Assembly: GCF_001019615.1 (NCBI RefSeq)
Contig: NZ_JNBQ01000004.1
Span: forward strand, 62,001-126,000
DNA: 64,000 bases
Origin: Cellulosimicrobium funkei
GTDB lineage: Bacteria > Actinomycetota > Actinomycetes > Actinomycetales > Cellulomonadaceae
Direction: 5' to 3'
Position 1 is the stretch's first letter, and each line of letters opens with the position of its first letter. The notes beneath the pieces were generated by a model that worked only from the letters and a program-made list of their open reading frames with translations, had not been told where the DNA came from and ran no database searches. The translations under genes and the position numbers were made by a program. Positions 1 to 7,181 of this stretch are shown here, in pieces.

Positions 1-735
1 CTCGGTCGAGCCCGTGCCGACGGTCCAGCGTCCGCCCACCTGGATCCCGACGACTCGCCCGTGGCTCGCGCCCGAGCCCGCGCCCCAGTTCCAGCGCACG
101 TCGTACGGCCAGCGGCCGCGCCCGTGGTCGAGCACGGCCCACGACGACCCGGCGGGCACCTCGACCGTCCGGCCGTCGACCCACAGCGTGCCGTGCGCCG
201 GGCGCGCGACGTCCTTGACCGTGTACTGGAAGCGGGTGTCGCTCCACGGCACGACGACCGCGAGCCGCTCGTGCCCGGGCGGCAGCTCGGCGACCATGTC
301 GAACGAGACGTCGCGGGTCCGCGCGCGCAGGCGCGTCCCGCCGTCGACCTCGTCGAGGTCGATCGCGAGGTTCGTCGCCCGGGCGCGCGCGGGTCCGTCC
401 CCGAGCGACCCGGGCAGCTCGACGCCGCGCGCCGGCACGACGGTCGCGGCCTCGCCCCACGTGCGGCCCGTCTCCCGGTCCAGGACCCACACCTCGTGCA
501 CCGCGGCGTAGTCGAGCGAGGACACGGTGAGGGCGAGGACGTGCGTCGGGGTGACGACGCCCCAGTACTCCCAGCGCTTGTTCCGGCCACGGTGACGGCT
601 CCAGCGGCCGCGGCCGTCCCGTGCCACGCCGGACGTGTCGACGAGCGGTTGCCGCGCCCAGCCGACCGACCGGCGGTCGAGGCTCCCGTCGGGCAGGGTG
701 AGCGCGACGCGCTCGGTGATCTCCGGGAGCGGCAC
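1..735 (-). CDS. DUF2804 family protein, 3' end cut off by window edge
   Basis: This frame has no stop and runs off the left edge, so the C-terminus is missing; 245 codons are present, against roughly 330 usual for DUF2804. The family signature is visible: GRNKRWEYWGV near residues 37-47 and, at the truncated end, GGRWTVGTGSTE, which matches the G-x-W-T-x-GTG-x-TE block that precedes the family's C-terminus. The start is GTG at 735 because GGAGGTGG lies about 5 bases upstream. DUF2804 proteins are soluble beta-rich proteins of unknown biochemical role. The gene is divergent from cpfC across a 192-base gap. No function is assigned. Confidence 0.8.
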   Translation of the reverse strand, partial: MPLPEITERVALTLPDGSLDRRSVGWARQPLVDTSGVARDGRGRWSRHRGRNKRWEYWGVVTPTHVLALTVSSLDYAAVHEVWVLDRETGRTWGEAATVVPARGVELPGSLGDGPARARATNLAIDLDEVDGGTRLRARTRDVSFDMVAELPPGHERLAVVVPWSDTRFQYTVKDVARPAHGTLWVDGRTVEVPAGSSWAVLDHGRGRWPYDVRWNWGAGSGASHGRVVGIQVGGRWTVGTGSTE

Positions 736-836
736 TGCTCCACCTCCACGTGGTCCGGCTCGGGCGGCTCTGCGGGGCGGGCGACGGCGCCCGGTGCCCG
801 GCCCGAGGAGCGAGCGAGCCCGAGTCTAGGGGCCGC

Positions 837-901
837 GGGAAGCCGCCCGGACGAGGTGACACTCTGTCCCGTCAATGTCACGTCCTCCCGGTCGGCTTCC
901 C
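837..901. promoter_or_regulatory. nested inverted repeats between DUF2804 and cpfC
   Basis: The 192-base divergent gap holds two almost concentric inverted repeats. The outer pair is GGGAAGCCG (837-845) with CGGCTTCCC (893-901); the inner pair is GTGACA (856-861) with TGTCAC (876-881). Both centre near 869, upstream of cpfC. This geometry suits a regulatory site for the haem genes or the DUF2804 gene. No known regulator consensus was recognised. Confidence 0.35.
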
Positions 902-927
902 GGCGGGCGGGGCCCGGAGCAGGTGCC

Positions 928-2160
928 ATGATCGGGAGCATGCCCCCGTTCTCCCCCCAGGACGTCGCTGCCGACACGGGCCGGGCCGCTGAGCCCGTCG
1001 CCGCCCCCGCGAGCGCCGTCGACCCCGGTCCCACCCCTGACCTGCGCCCCTACGACGCGCTCCTGCTGTACTCGTTCGGCGGGCCCAACAAGCCCGAGGA
1101 CGTCGTGCCGTTCCTGCGCAACGTCACCGCGGGCAAGGGCATCCCCGACGCGCGCCTCGAGGAGGTCGGCGAGCACTACTACGGCTTCGGCGGCAAGAGC
1201 CCCATCAACGAGCAGAACCTCGCGCTCAAGGCCGCGCTCGAGGCCGAGCTCGCGCGCCGCGGCGTCGAGCTGCCCGTCGTGTGGGGCAACCGCAACTGGG
1301 AGCCGTACACGACCGACGCGATCGACGAGCTCGAGGCGCTGGGCGCGAAGAACGCCGTCGCGCTCGTGACGTCCGCGTACTCGTCGTACTCGGGCTGCCG
1401 CCAGTACCGCGAGGACCTCGCGGTCGTCCTCGACGGGCGCGGCCAGCTCGGTCCCGACGGCTCGACGGGCGTGCAGTTCGACAAGGTGCGCTCCTACTTC
1501 AACCACCCGGGCTTCGCGCAGGCGAACGTCGACGCGGTGCTCGACGGCTACGCGGCGCTCGCGGACAAGGGCGGCGACGGCGCGGCTGCGCGGCTCGTGT
1601 TCGTCACGCACTCCATCCCGGACACGATGGAGGCGGCGTCGCGCGTCTCGCACGCGACGTACTCGGAGCAGCACCTCGACCTCGCGCGCGTGATCGTCGC
1701 CGAGGTGTCGGCGCGCCTGGGTCACGACGTCGCGTGGGACCTCGCGTACTGCTCGCGCTCCGGCCCGCCGAGCCAGCCGTGGCTCGAGCCCGACGTCAAC
1801 GACCACCTGGAGGCCCTCGCGCAGGACGGCGTCCGCGACGTCGTGCTCTCGCCGATCGGCTTCGTGTCGGACCACATGGAGGTCGCGTACGACCTGGACA
1901 CCGAGGCGATGGAGACCGCGACGGGGCTCGGGATGACCGCGGTCCGCGCGGGCACCGTGAGCACGCGCGAGCCGTTCGTGCGCGGCCTCGTGGACCTGCT
2001 CGTCGAGCGCGCGGCCCTCGCGCGCGGCGAGGACGTCACCGAGGCCACCGTCGGCAGCCTGCCCGCCTTCCGCTCGGTGTGCGCGCCCGGCTGCTGCCTG
2101 CGTCGCGACGGGGAGCCGAGCGGCGTCCCCGCGCTGTGCAGCACGGACGTCCACAGCTGA
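928..2160 (+). CDS. cpfC: Coproporphyrin ferrochelatase (coproporphyrin III iron-inserting, [2Fe-2S] type)
   Basis: Inserts Fe(II) into coproporphyrin III in the coproporphyrin-dependent haem pathway of Gram-positive bacteria. Ferrochelatase blocks are clear: [56 protein letters not shown] and [16 protein letters not shown]. Cysteines at about residue 157 and in the CAPGCC tail (about 385, 389, 390) match the cluster-ligating cysteines of actinobacterial enzymes. The chosen ATG has GGAG 8 bases upstream; ATG 940 is possible but its ribosome site would be too close. Length is 410 residues, with a non-conserved N-terminal stretch of about 30. chdC follows after 28 bases, so the two are probably co-transcribed. 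Confidence 0.93.
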   Translation: MIGSMPPFSPQDVAADTGRAAEPVAAPASAVDPGPTPDLRPYDALLLYSFGGPNKPEDVVPFLRNVTAGKGIPDARLEEVGEHYYGFGGKSPINEQNLALKAALEAELARRGVELPVVWGNRNWEPYTTDAIDELEALGAKNAVALVTSAYSSYSGCRQYREDLAVVLDGRGQLGPDGSTGVQFDKVRSYFNHPGFAQANVDAVLDGYAALADKGGDGAAARLVFVTHSIPDTMEAASRVSHATYSEQHLDLARVIVAEVSARLGHDVAWDLAYCSRSGPPSQPWLEPDVNDHLEALAQDGVRDVVLSPIGFVSDHMEVAYDLDTEAMETATGLGMTAVRAGTVSTREPFVRGLVDLLVERAALARGEDVTEATVGSLPAFRSVCAPGCCLRRDGEPSGVPALCSTDVHS

Positions 2161-2188
2161 GCCCCGTACCGATCAGGGAGGAACCCCG

Positions 2189-2923
2189 ATGAACGACGCC
2201 GCGCGCGTCCCCGCGGACCACGAGCAGATCAACACCACCATCCGCTACGCGATGTGGTCCGTCTTCGCGACGGCGGCGCCCCTGCCCGCCGACGCGGACG
2301 AGCGCGCGGGCCTCGTGGCCGACGCGCTGACCGCCGTCGGCGGGGGCGACGACCCGGCCGCGACGGACGGCGACCTCGTCGTCCGTGGCTGGTACGACGT
2401 CGCGGGCCTGCGCTCGGACGCCGACCTCATGGTGTGGTGGCACGGCCCGACGGTCGAGTCCGTGCAGGGCGCCTACCAGCGCCTGCGCGCGAGCGGCCTC
2501 GGGGCGCACCTGGAGCCCGTGTGGTCGAACGCGGCGCTGCACCGCCCTGCCGAGTTCAACCGGGGCCACGTGCCGGCGTTCCTCGCGGGCGAGGCGCCGC
2601 GCGACTACCTGTCCGTCTACCCGTTCGTGCGGTCGTACGACTGGTACCTGCTGCCCGACGCCGAGCGCCGCACCATGCTGCGCGACCACGGGCTCGCGGC
2701 GAAGGACTACCCGGACGTGCGCGCCAACACGGTCGCGTCGTTCGCGCTCGGCGACTACGAGTGGATCCTCGCGTTCGAGGCCGACGAGCTGCACCGCATC
2801 GTCGACCTCATGCGCGAGCTGCGCGCGACCGAGGCGCGCCGCCACGTGCGCGAGGAGGTCCCGTTCTTCACGGGCCCGCGCACGACGCTCACCGCCTGGG
2901 CGGACCGCCAGCCCTTGTCCTGA
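2189..2923 (+). CDS. chdC: Coproheme decarboxylase ChdC (HemQ)
   Basis: Performs the two oxidative decarboxylations that turn coproheme III into haem b, the step after CpfC. The 244-residue protein has the chlorite dismutase-like fold signatures of actinobacterial Hem[14 protein letters not shown] at the N-terminus, [10 protein letters not shown], and [14 protein letters not shown] with the redox-active tyrosine at about residue 144. The RDHG motif near residue 167 should supply the proximal haem histidine. AGGGAGG lies 8-9 bases before the ATG. It sits 28 bases behind cpfC, as expected for consecutive enzymes of one pathway. Confidence 0.95.
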   Translation: MNDAARVPADHEQINTTIRYAMWSVFATAAPLPADADERAGLVADALTAVGGGDDPAATDGDLVVRGWYDVAGLRSDADLMVWWHGPTVESVQGAYQRLRASGLGAHLEPVWSNAALHRPAEFNRGHVPAFLAGEAPRDYLSVYPFVRSYDWYLLPDAERRTMLRDHGLAAKDYPDVRANTVASFALGDYEWILAFEADELHRIVDLMRELRATEARRHVREEVPFFTGPRTTLTAWADRQPLS

Positions 2924-2947
2924 CCCGGCCCCGCGCCGAACACGATC

Positions 2948-2980
2948 CTGGTGTCGTTATCCGTCGGATCACGACACCAG
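2948..2980. terminator. 33-bp near-perfect palindrome after chdC
   Basis: CTGGTGTCGT (2948-2957) and ACGACACCAG (2971-2980) are a perfect 10-bp inverted repeat. Inside it ATCCG (2959-2963) pairs with CGGAT (2965-2969) around the single central T at 2964, so 15 of 16 positions are symmetric. It starts 24 bases after the chdC stop and could be a stem-loop terminator of the haem operon. There is no following T-run, so a protein operator for the downstream TspO-family gene is the alternative. Confidence 0.5.
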
Positions 2981-2981
2981 A

Positions 2982-3019
2982 GTCGTTCTCGGCAGCGAGC
3001 AGCGTCGTTCTCGGCGGCG
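2982..3019. repeat. Two direct repeats with 22-base period upstream of the TspO-family gene
   Basis: GTCGTTCTCGGC-A-GCG at 2982-2997 is repeated as GTCGTTCTCGGC-G-GCG at 3004-3019, 15 of 16 identical and exactly 22 bases apart, close to two helical turns. This spacing suits two protein monomers or dimers on one DNA face. Confidence 0.45.
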
Positions 3020-3042
3020 GGGGAGCGTCGGCGCCCGAGATG

Positions 3043-3056
3043 CTCAGCATGCTGAG
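3043..3056. promoter_or_regulatory. Perfect 14-bp palindrome CTCAGCATGCTGAG, probable operator
   Basis: The palindrome lies 18 bases before the start codon of the TspO-family gene, where a bound protein would block a promoter. The shape (AGCATGCT core with symmetric flanks) is typical of a small homodimeric repressor; I suspect a MarR-type site but cannot name the regulator. Confidence 0.5.
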
Positions 3057-3074
3057 TGATGTCACGCTGGAGGC

Positions 3075-3905
3075 ATGACCACAGCAGCCGTCCCGGCGGG
3101 CGCCGTCCGCGACCCCGTTCCCTCCGATCGGGTCCGCCAGGTCGTCGTCCTCGTCGGCTCGCTCGTCGCGGCCGGTGCCGCGGCCTACGGCGCGGGCGCG
3201 TTCGGCGGCACCGCCGTCGAGCAGACCGCCGGGGGCGCGCTGTCCTCGACCGCGACTCCCGTCGCGCCCGACAACCCGGCGTTCCGCATCTGGTCCGTGA
3301 TCTACCTCGGCCTCTTCGTCTTCGCCGTCTACCAGGTGCTGCCCCGGCACGCCGCGAGCCCGCGCCTGCGGGTGACCGCGTGGTGGGTCCTCGTCTCCAT
3401 GGTCCTCAACGCCGCGTGGATCGGCGTCGTCCAGGCCGGGTGGATCCCGCTGAGCGTCGTCGTCATCGCGGCGCTGCTCGCCGTCAACGCCGTGGTCGTG
3501 GTGCGGCTCGTGCGCCGGCGGCCCGAGTCGACCGCGCAGGCCGTCGTGCTCGACGGGACCATGGGCCTCTACACCGGCTGGGTGAGCGTCGCGACGCTCG
3601 CGAACGTCGCCGCGGCGTTCGCGGACGCGGGCGTCGGCGAGCTCGGCCTCGGCGCGACGGGCTGGTCCGTCGTGCTCGTCGTGGCGGCCGCGGCGCTGTC
3701 CGTCGCGTGGGCGGCGTTCGCCGCCGGACGCCGGGCGGTCGCCCTCGGCATCGGCCTCGCGATGTCGTGGGGTCTCGCGTGGATCGCCGTCGGGCGGTTC
3801 CAGGGCGAGCTCGTGGACACCACCGTGGCCTGGGCGGCCGTCGGCGCGTCCGCGGTCGCGCTCGTCGCGGCGGTCGTCGCCGCGACCCGCCCGGCGCGCG
3901 CCTGA
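3075..3905 (+). CDS. TspO/MBR-like tryptophan-rich membrane protein
   Basis: An integral membrane protein of 276 residues with about seven or eight hydrophobic segments. FRIWSVIYLGL (about residues 74-84), followed by aromatic-rich helices with WW and AAW..VVQAGW, resembles the tryptophan-rich sensory protein group, whose members bind porphyrins or haem. It is longer than canonical TspO (about 160 residues), so it belongs to the extended actinobacterial variants. It follows the haem genes cpfC-chdC, which supports a porphyrin-linked role by context. GGAGG ends one base before the ATG, too close for a normal ribosome site; CACGCT six bases before the ATG could instead be a leaderless -10. Substrate and role are inferred. 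Confidence 0.75.
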   Translation: MTTAAVPAGAVRDPVPSDRVRQVVVLVGSLVAAGAAAYGAGAFGGTAVEQTAGGALSSTATPVAPDNPAFRIWSVIYLGLFVFAVYQVLPRHAASPRLRVTAWWVLVSMVLNAAWIGVVQAGWIPLSVVVIAALLAVNAVVVVRLVRRRPESTAQAVVLDGTMGLYTGWVSVATLANVAAAFADAGVGELGLGATGWSVVLVVAAAALSVAWAAFAAGRRAVALGIGLAMSWGLAWIAVGRFQGELVDTTVAWAAVGASAVALVAAVVAATRPARA

Positions 3906-3908
3906 TCA

Positions 3909-3974
3909 CCCGCCGAGCACGCGGTCCGCGACCGGGTCGAGCCCAGGACGGCCGCGGACCCCGTGCTCGGCGGG
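3909..3974. terminator. Bidirectional stem-loop between the TspO-family gene and gdhA
   Basis: Bases 3909-3930 pair with 3953-3974 over 22 bp with a single mismatch (C3922), enclosing a 22-base loop. It lies between two convergent genes and overlaps neither stop codon, so it can serve both strands. Confidence 0.8.
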
Positions 3975-3986
3975 GCCCCTCGCAGG

Positions 3987-5327
3987 TCAGGGATAGAGGC
4001 CGCGGATCTGGTGCGCCTCGGCGACGCGCTGGACGCCGATGACGAGCGCGGCGTCGCGCAGGCTCAGCTCCTCGCGGCGCGCGAGGCTCGCGACCTCCTC
4101 GTACGCGTGCAGCATGCGGTGCTCGAGCTTGTCGCCGATCTCCTCCGCGGTCCACCAGTACGCCTGGTTCGCCTGGACCCACTCGAAGTAGGAGACGACG
4201 ACGCCGCCCGCGTTCGCGAGCACGTCCGGCACGACCGTCACGCCGTTCTTGGCGAGTACCCGGTCGCCCTCGGCGGTCGTCGGGCCGTTGGCGCCCTCGA
4301 CGACCCAGCGCGCGCGCACGGTGCCCGCGGTGTCGCCGTCGAGCACGCCCTCGACCGCCGCCGGGACCAGCACGTCGACGTCGAGCGCGAGCAGCGCGTC
4401 GTTGTCGACCGGGTCGGCGCGGTCGAAGCCCACCACGCTGCCGGTCGCGGCGACGTGCTCGAACAGCGCGCGCACGTCCAGCCCGTCCGGGTCGTGCACG
4501 CCGCCGTACTGGTCGGAGACCGCGACGACACGCGCCCCGCGCGCCGCGAACAGCGCCGCCGCGTGCGAGCCGACCTTGCCGAACCCCTGGATCGCGACGC
4601 GCACGTCGGACAGCGGCACGCCGGCCTCGTCGAGCGCCGCGGCGGTGACGTGCACGACGCCCGCGCTGGTCGCCGTCGTGCGCCCGAGCGAACCGCCCAC
4701 GGTGATGGGCTTGCCCGTCACGACTGCCGGGATCGTGTAGCCCTGGTTGACCGAGTAGGTGTCCATGACCCAGGCCATGGTCTGCTCGCTCGTGCCCATG
4801 TCGGGCGCCATGATGTCCCGCTCCGGGCCGATCACCGGCATGATCTCCGACGTGTAGCGGCGCGTGACGCGCTCGAGCTCGGCCTCGGAGTAGCAGCGCG
4901 GGTCGATCGAGACCCCGCCCTTCGCCCCGCCGTACGGCAGGTCGACGAGGGCGCACTTCCAGGTCATCCACATCGCGAGCGCGCGCACCTCGTCGATGTC
5001 GACGCTCGGGGAGTAGCGGAGCCCGCCCTTGCCGGGTCCGCGCGAGACGTTGTGCTGCACGCGGTAGCCGTGGAAGAGGACGGTACGGCCGTCGTCCCGC
5101 CGCAGCGGGACGGCCACGTTCACCTCGCGCCGTGGTGTCGCGAGCATCTCGTGCAGGCCGTCGTCGTAGCCGAGGAAGCGGACCGCGCCGGCGAGCTGCG
5201 CGTGCGCGGTGTCGAGGGCGGACGCCGGTGCGGTCGCGGCGTCGGGTCGGGAGGTCGTACGGGGAGCGGGGTCGTTCGGGGTGGTTTCGCCGCTGGTGAG
5301 GGTGGGCGGCACGGACGTCGTCGTCAC
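3987..5327 (-). CDS. gdhA: Glutamate dehydrogenase (Glu/Leu/Phe/Val family)
   Basis: Catalyses reversible oxidative deamination of glutamate to 2-oxoglutarate. Conserved lysines are visible in GPGKGGLRYSP (K100), MTWKCALVDLPYGGAKGG (K124 and catalytic K136); GPERDIMAPDMGT and the Rossmann motif IQGFGKVG (cofactor domain) follow, then GANGPTT and DVLANAGGVVVSYFEW. The GTG at 5327 is preferred because GGAGGAAC lies 5-6 bases upstream; upstream in-frame codons would lie in the leader hairpin. The 446-residue protein starts with about 40 low-complexity Thr/Pro/Ala residues before the catalytic domain. The cofactor (NAD or NADP) cannot be decided by eye. The gene follows an aldo/keto reductase gene on the same strand but has its own promoter. 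Confidence 0.93.
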   Translation of the reverse strand: MTTTSVPPTLTSGETTPNDPAPRTTSRPDAATAPASALDTAHAQLAGAVRFLGYDDGLHEMLATPRREVNVAVPLRRDDGRTVLFHGYRVQHNVSRGPGKGGLRYSPSVDIDEVRALAMWMTWKCALVDLPYGGAKGGVSIDPRCYSEAELERVTRRYTSEIMPVIGPERDIMAPDMGTSEQTMAWVMDTYSVNQGYTIPAVVTGKPITVGGSLGRTTATSAGVVHVTAAALDEAGVPLSDVRVAIQGFGKVGSHAAALFAARGARVVAVSDQYGGVHDPDGLDVRALFEHVAATGSVVGFDRADPVDNDALLALDVDVLVPAAVEGVLDGDTAGTVRARWVVEGANGPTTAEGDRVLAKNGVTVVPDVLANAGGVVVSYFEWVQANQAYWWTAEEIGDKLEHRMLHAYEEVASLARREELSLRDAALVIGVQRVAEAHQIRGLYP

Positions 5328-5350
5328 GGTTCCTCCGGTTCGAGGGTTTT

Positions 5351-5391
5351 CCTCGGTGCCGCGGGGGTGTGCGGCACCGAGGGTCACGCTA
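5351..5391 (-). promoter_or_regulatory. gdhA -10 box and 5'-leader hairpin
   Basis: On the minus strand a TAGCGT -10 box (5386-5391) is followed at once by a 12-bp inverted repeat: 5371-5382 pairs with 5351-5362 around an 8-base loop. Initiation about 7 bases after the box would put the hairpin at the very 5' end of the mRNA, 24 bases before the GTG and just upstream of the GGAGG site. It could stabilise the message or regulate it; alternatively it terminates read-through from the aldo/keto reductase gene. Confidence 0.5.
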
Positions 5392-5414
5392 CCCCCGGCG
5401 CGGGCGCTCGCCCC

Positions 5415-6233
5415 TCACGCGCCCCGGCGGTGCCCCAGGGCGTCGATCGCCTCGAGCTCGTCCGCGGAGAGGGAGAAGCCGGTCACCGCGAAGTTCGCCT
5501 CGATGCGCTCCGGCGTCACGGACTTCGGGATGACGACGAACCCGTGGTCGAGGTGCCAGCGCAGCACGACCTGCGTGGGGGTGACTCCGTGCGTGGCCGC
5601 GACCTCGGCGAGCACCGGCGCGTCGAGATCGGTGCGCTTGAACGGGCTGTACCCCTCGAGCACGACGCCGCGCTGCGCGAGCTCGTGCACGACGCGGTGG
5701 TCGTAGTCGGCCGGGCTCCACGGGATCTGGTCGACGGCGGGCGTCTCGCCGACCTGCTCGGACAGGACGTCGACCTGCTCGACCGAGTAGTTGCTCACCC
5801 CGATCGAGCGCACCTTGCCCTCGTCGCGCAGCTCGACGAACCGCTCCCACACCCACGGCGACGCCTCACCGGACGGCGGCCAGTGGATGAGCCACAGGTC
5901 CACGTGGTCCGTGCCGAGGTCGCGCAGCGACGCCTCGAGCGTCTCGCGCTCGCGGCCCGCGGCGTCCGGCGGGAGCTTGGTCGTGACGAACACGTCGGCG
6001 CGGTCCACGGACGAGTCGGCGAGCGCGCGCCCCACCTGGGCCTCGTTGCCGTAGCCCGTCGCGGTGTCGACGTGCCGGTAGCCCACGTCGAGCGCGTGGC
6101 GCACGGCGCGGTACGCGTCGTCGCCCTCGGACTGCCACGTGCCGAGCCCGAGCAGCGGCATCGCCCCGCCGGGCAGGTCGACGGTCGGGACTGGGCCGGC
6201 GGAGGCGCCGGGGGAGGAGGTGGTGGAGGTCAT
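5415..6233 (-). CDS. Aldo/keto reductase
   Basis: A cytosolic NADPH-dependent (alpha/beta)8-barrel oxidoreductase of 272 residues, the normal family length. The full catalytic tetrad is present: D56 and Y61 in DTATGYGNE, K86 in TTKLPP and H117 in LIHWP. GVSNYSVEQV and the cofactor-binding IPKSVTPERIEANFAV are the expected late motifs. The ATG is chosen because GGAG lies 8 bases upstream and the AKR fold starts about 15 residues later. It resembles the 2,5-diketo-gluconate reductase group, but substrate cannot be inferred. It lies between the PAS-AraC gene and gdhA, all on one strand. Confidence 0.9.
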   Translation of the reverse strand: MTSTTSSPGASAGPVPTVDLPGGAMPLLGLGTWQSEGDDAYRAVRHALDVGYRHVDTATGYGNEAQVGRALADSSVDRADVFVTTKLPPDAAGRERETLEASLRDLGTDHVDLWLIHWPPSGEASPWVWERFVELRDEGKVRSIGVSNYSVEQVDVLSEQVGETPAVDQIPWSPADYDHRVVHELAQRGVVLEGYSPFKRTDLDAPVLAEVAATHGVTPTQVVLRWHLDHGFVVIPKSVTPERIEANFAVTGFSLSADELEAIDALGHRRGA

Positions 6234-6289
6234 GCCGCCAGTCTCCGTGCCCGACGCCGCCGCTCGCCACCGCGCGGCCCTCACCGGTT

Positions 6290-6335
6290 CCTCGCCGAGC
6301 CCTGGATCTCTCCCCAGGACTGGCAGACGGCGAGG
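6290..6335 (-). terminator. Stem-loop between the PAS-AraC and aldo/keto reductase genes
   Basis: CCTCGCCG (6290-6297) pairs with CGGCGAGG (6328-6335), and an inner CCTGG/CCAGG (6301-6305 with 6314-6318) closes the loop. It lies 35 bases past the stop of the PAS-AraC gene and would end that transcript before the aldo/keto reductase gene. Confidence 0.5.
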
Positions 6336-6369
6336 AGAGAACCAGGGTTCGGCGGCAGGGCGTGGGCGG

Positions 6370-7128
6370 TCAGCGACGGGTGCGGCGGCGGTACTGGGCC
6401 GGGGTCTCGCCGGCGAGGCGCGCGAACGTGCGGGTGAACGACGGCTGGTCGTAGAAGCCGCTCTCCGCCGCGACCTCGCCGATCGAGACGGTGCTCCCGG
6501 CGAGCAGGCGCGTCGCGTGGTCGACCCGGGTGCGCAGCACGAGCTGGCGCGGCGTCACGCCGTACACGCGCCGCACGCGCCGGTCGAGCACCGCGGGCGT
6601 GGAACCCGCCGCCTCGGCGAGCCGCGCCGTCGTCCAGCGCGCCCCGAGGTCCGCCTCGACCGCGGTGACGAGCGCGGCGAGGGAGTCCATCGTCGCGTCG
6701 TCCGCCGCGCCCGCGCGCAGGTCGTGCGAGACCGAGACGATCCCCACGAGGCGACCCGCGTCGTCGTGCACGGGGAGCTTGGACGTGAGGAACCAGCCCG
6801 ACGTGCCACCGAGCCGCCGGATGCGCTCGAGCTCGCCGCGCAGCGCGCGCCCGCGCAGCACCTCGGCGTCCTGCTGCTCGTAGCGCTCCGCGAGCTGGGG
6901 GACGAACAGGTCGCCCGCCCGCCGGCCCAGCACCGCGCGGCGCGAGCGCTCGTTCGTCCGCGCGACGAACACCGGGTTGACCGCGACGTACCGGCCCGTG
7001 ACGTCCTTGGCGCAGAACATCGTGTCCGGCAACTCGTCCATGAGCGCGACCATGGCGGGGCTGAGGGCGGCGAGGAGCTGGTCCGCCGCGGGCGGCGAGG
7101 TCTCGGCGTTGTCGAGTACGGATGCCAT
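6370..7128 (-). CDS. PAS domain plus AraC-type DNA-binding regulator
   Basis: A 252-residue transcription factor. Residues about 20-140 form a PAS fold (LPDTMFCAKDVTGRYVAVNP, then GWFLTSKLPVHDDAGRLVGI), which usually binds a small ligand or cofactor. Residues about 155-252 are an AraC/XylS double helix-turn-helix with the GFYDQPSFTRTFARLAGETP signature and a Tyr/Arg-rich end. It is divergent from putA across only 53 bases, so control of proline catabolism is a reasonable inference. A TACGAT -10 candidate (plus 7139-7144) would give a very short leader. The ligand is unknown. Confidence 0.88.
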   Translation of the reverse strand: MASVLDNAETSPPAADQLLAALSPAMVALMDELPDTMFCAKDVTGRYVAVNPVFVARTNERSRRAVLGRRAGDLFVPQLAERYEQQDAEVLRGRALRGELERIRRLGGTSGWFLTSKLPVHDDAGRLVGIVSVSHDLRAGAADDATMDSLAALVTAVEADLGARWTTARLAEAAGSTPAVLDRRVRRVYGVTPRQLVLRTRVDHATRLLAGSTVSIGEVAAESGFYDQPSFTRTFARLAGETPAQYRRRTRR

Positions 7129-7181
7129 GTCGCCCCGGATCGTACAAGACGAGTCACCGCGACCCGAGGCACCCTGGAGGG

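Noticed and set aside
7176-7181. GGAGGG directly before the putA ATG as its ribosome site
   Set aside because: Spacing of zero bases is too short; the CACCCT box six bases upstream makes leaderless initiation more likely.
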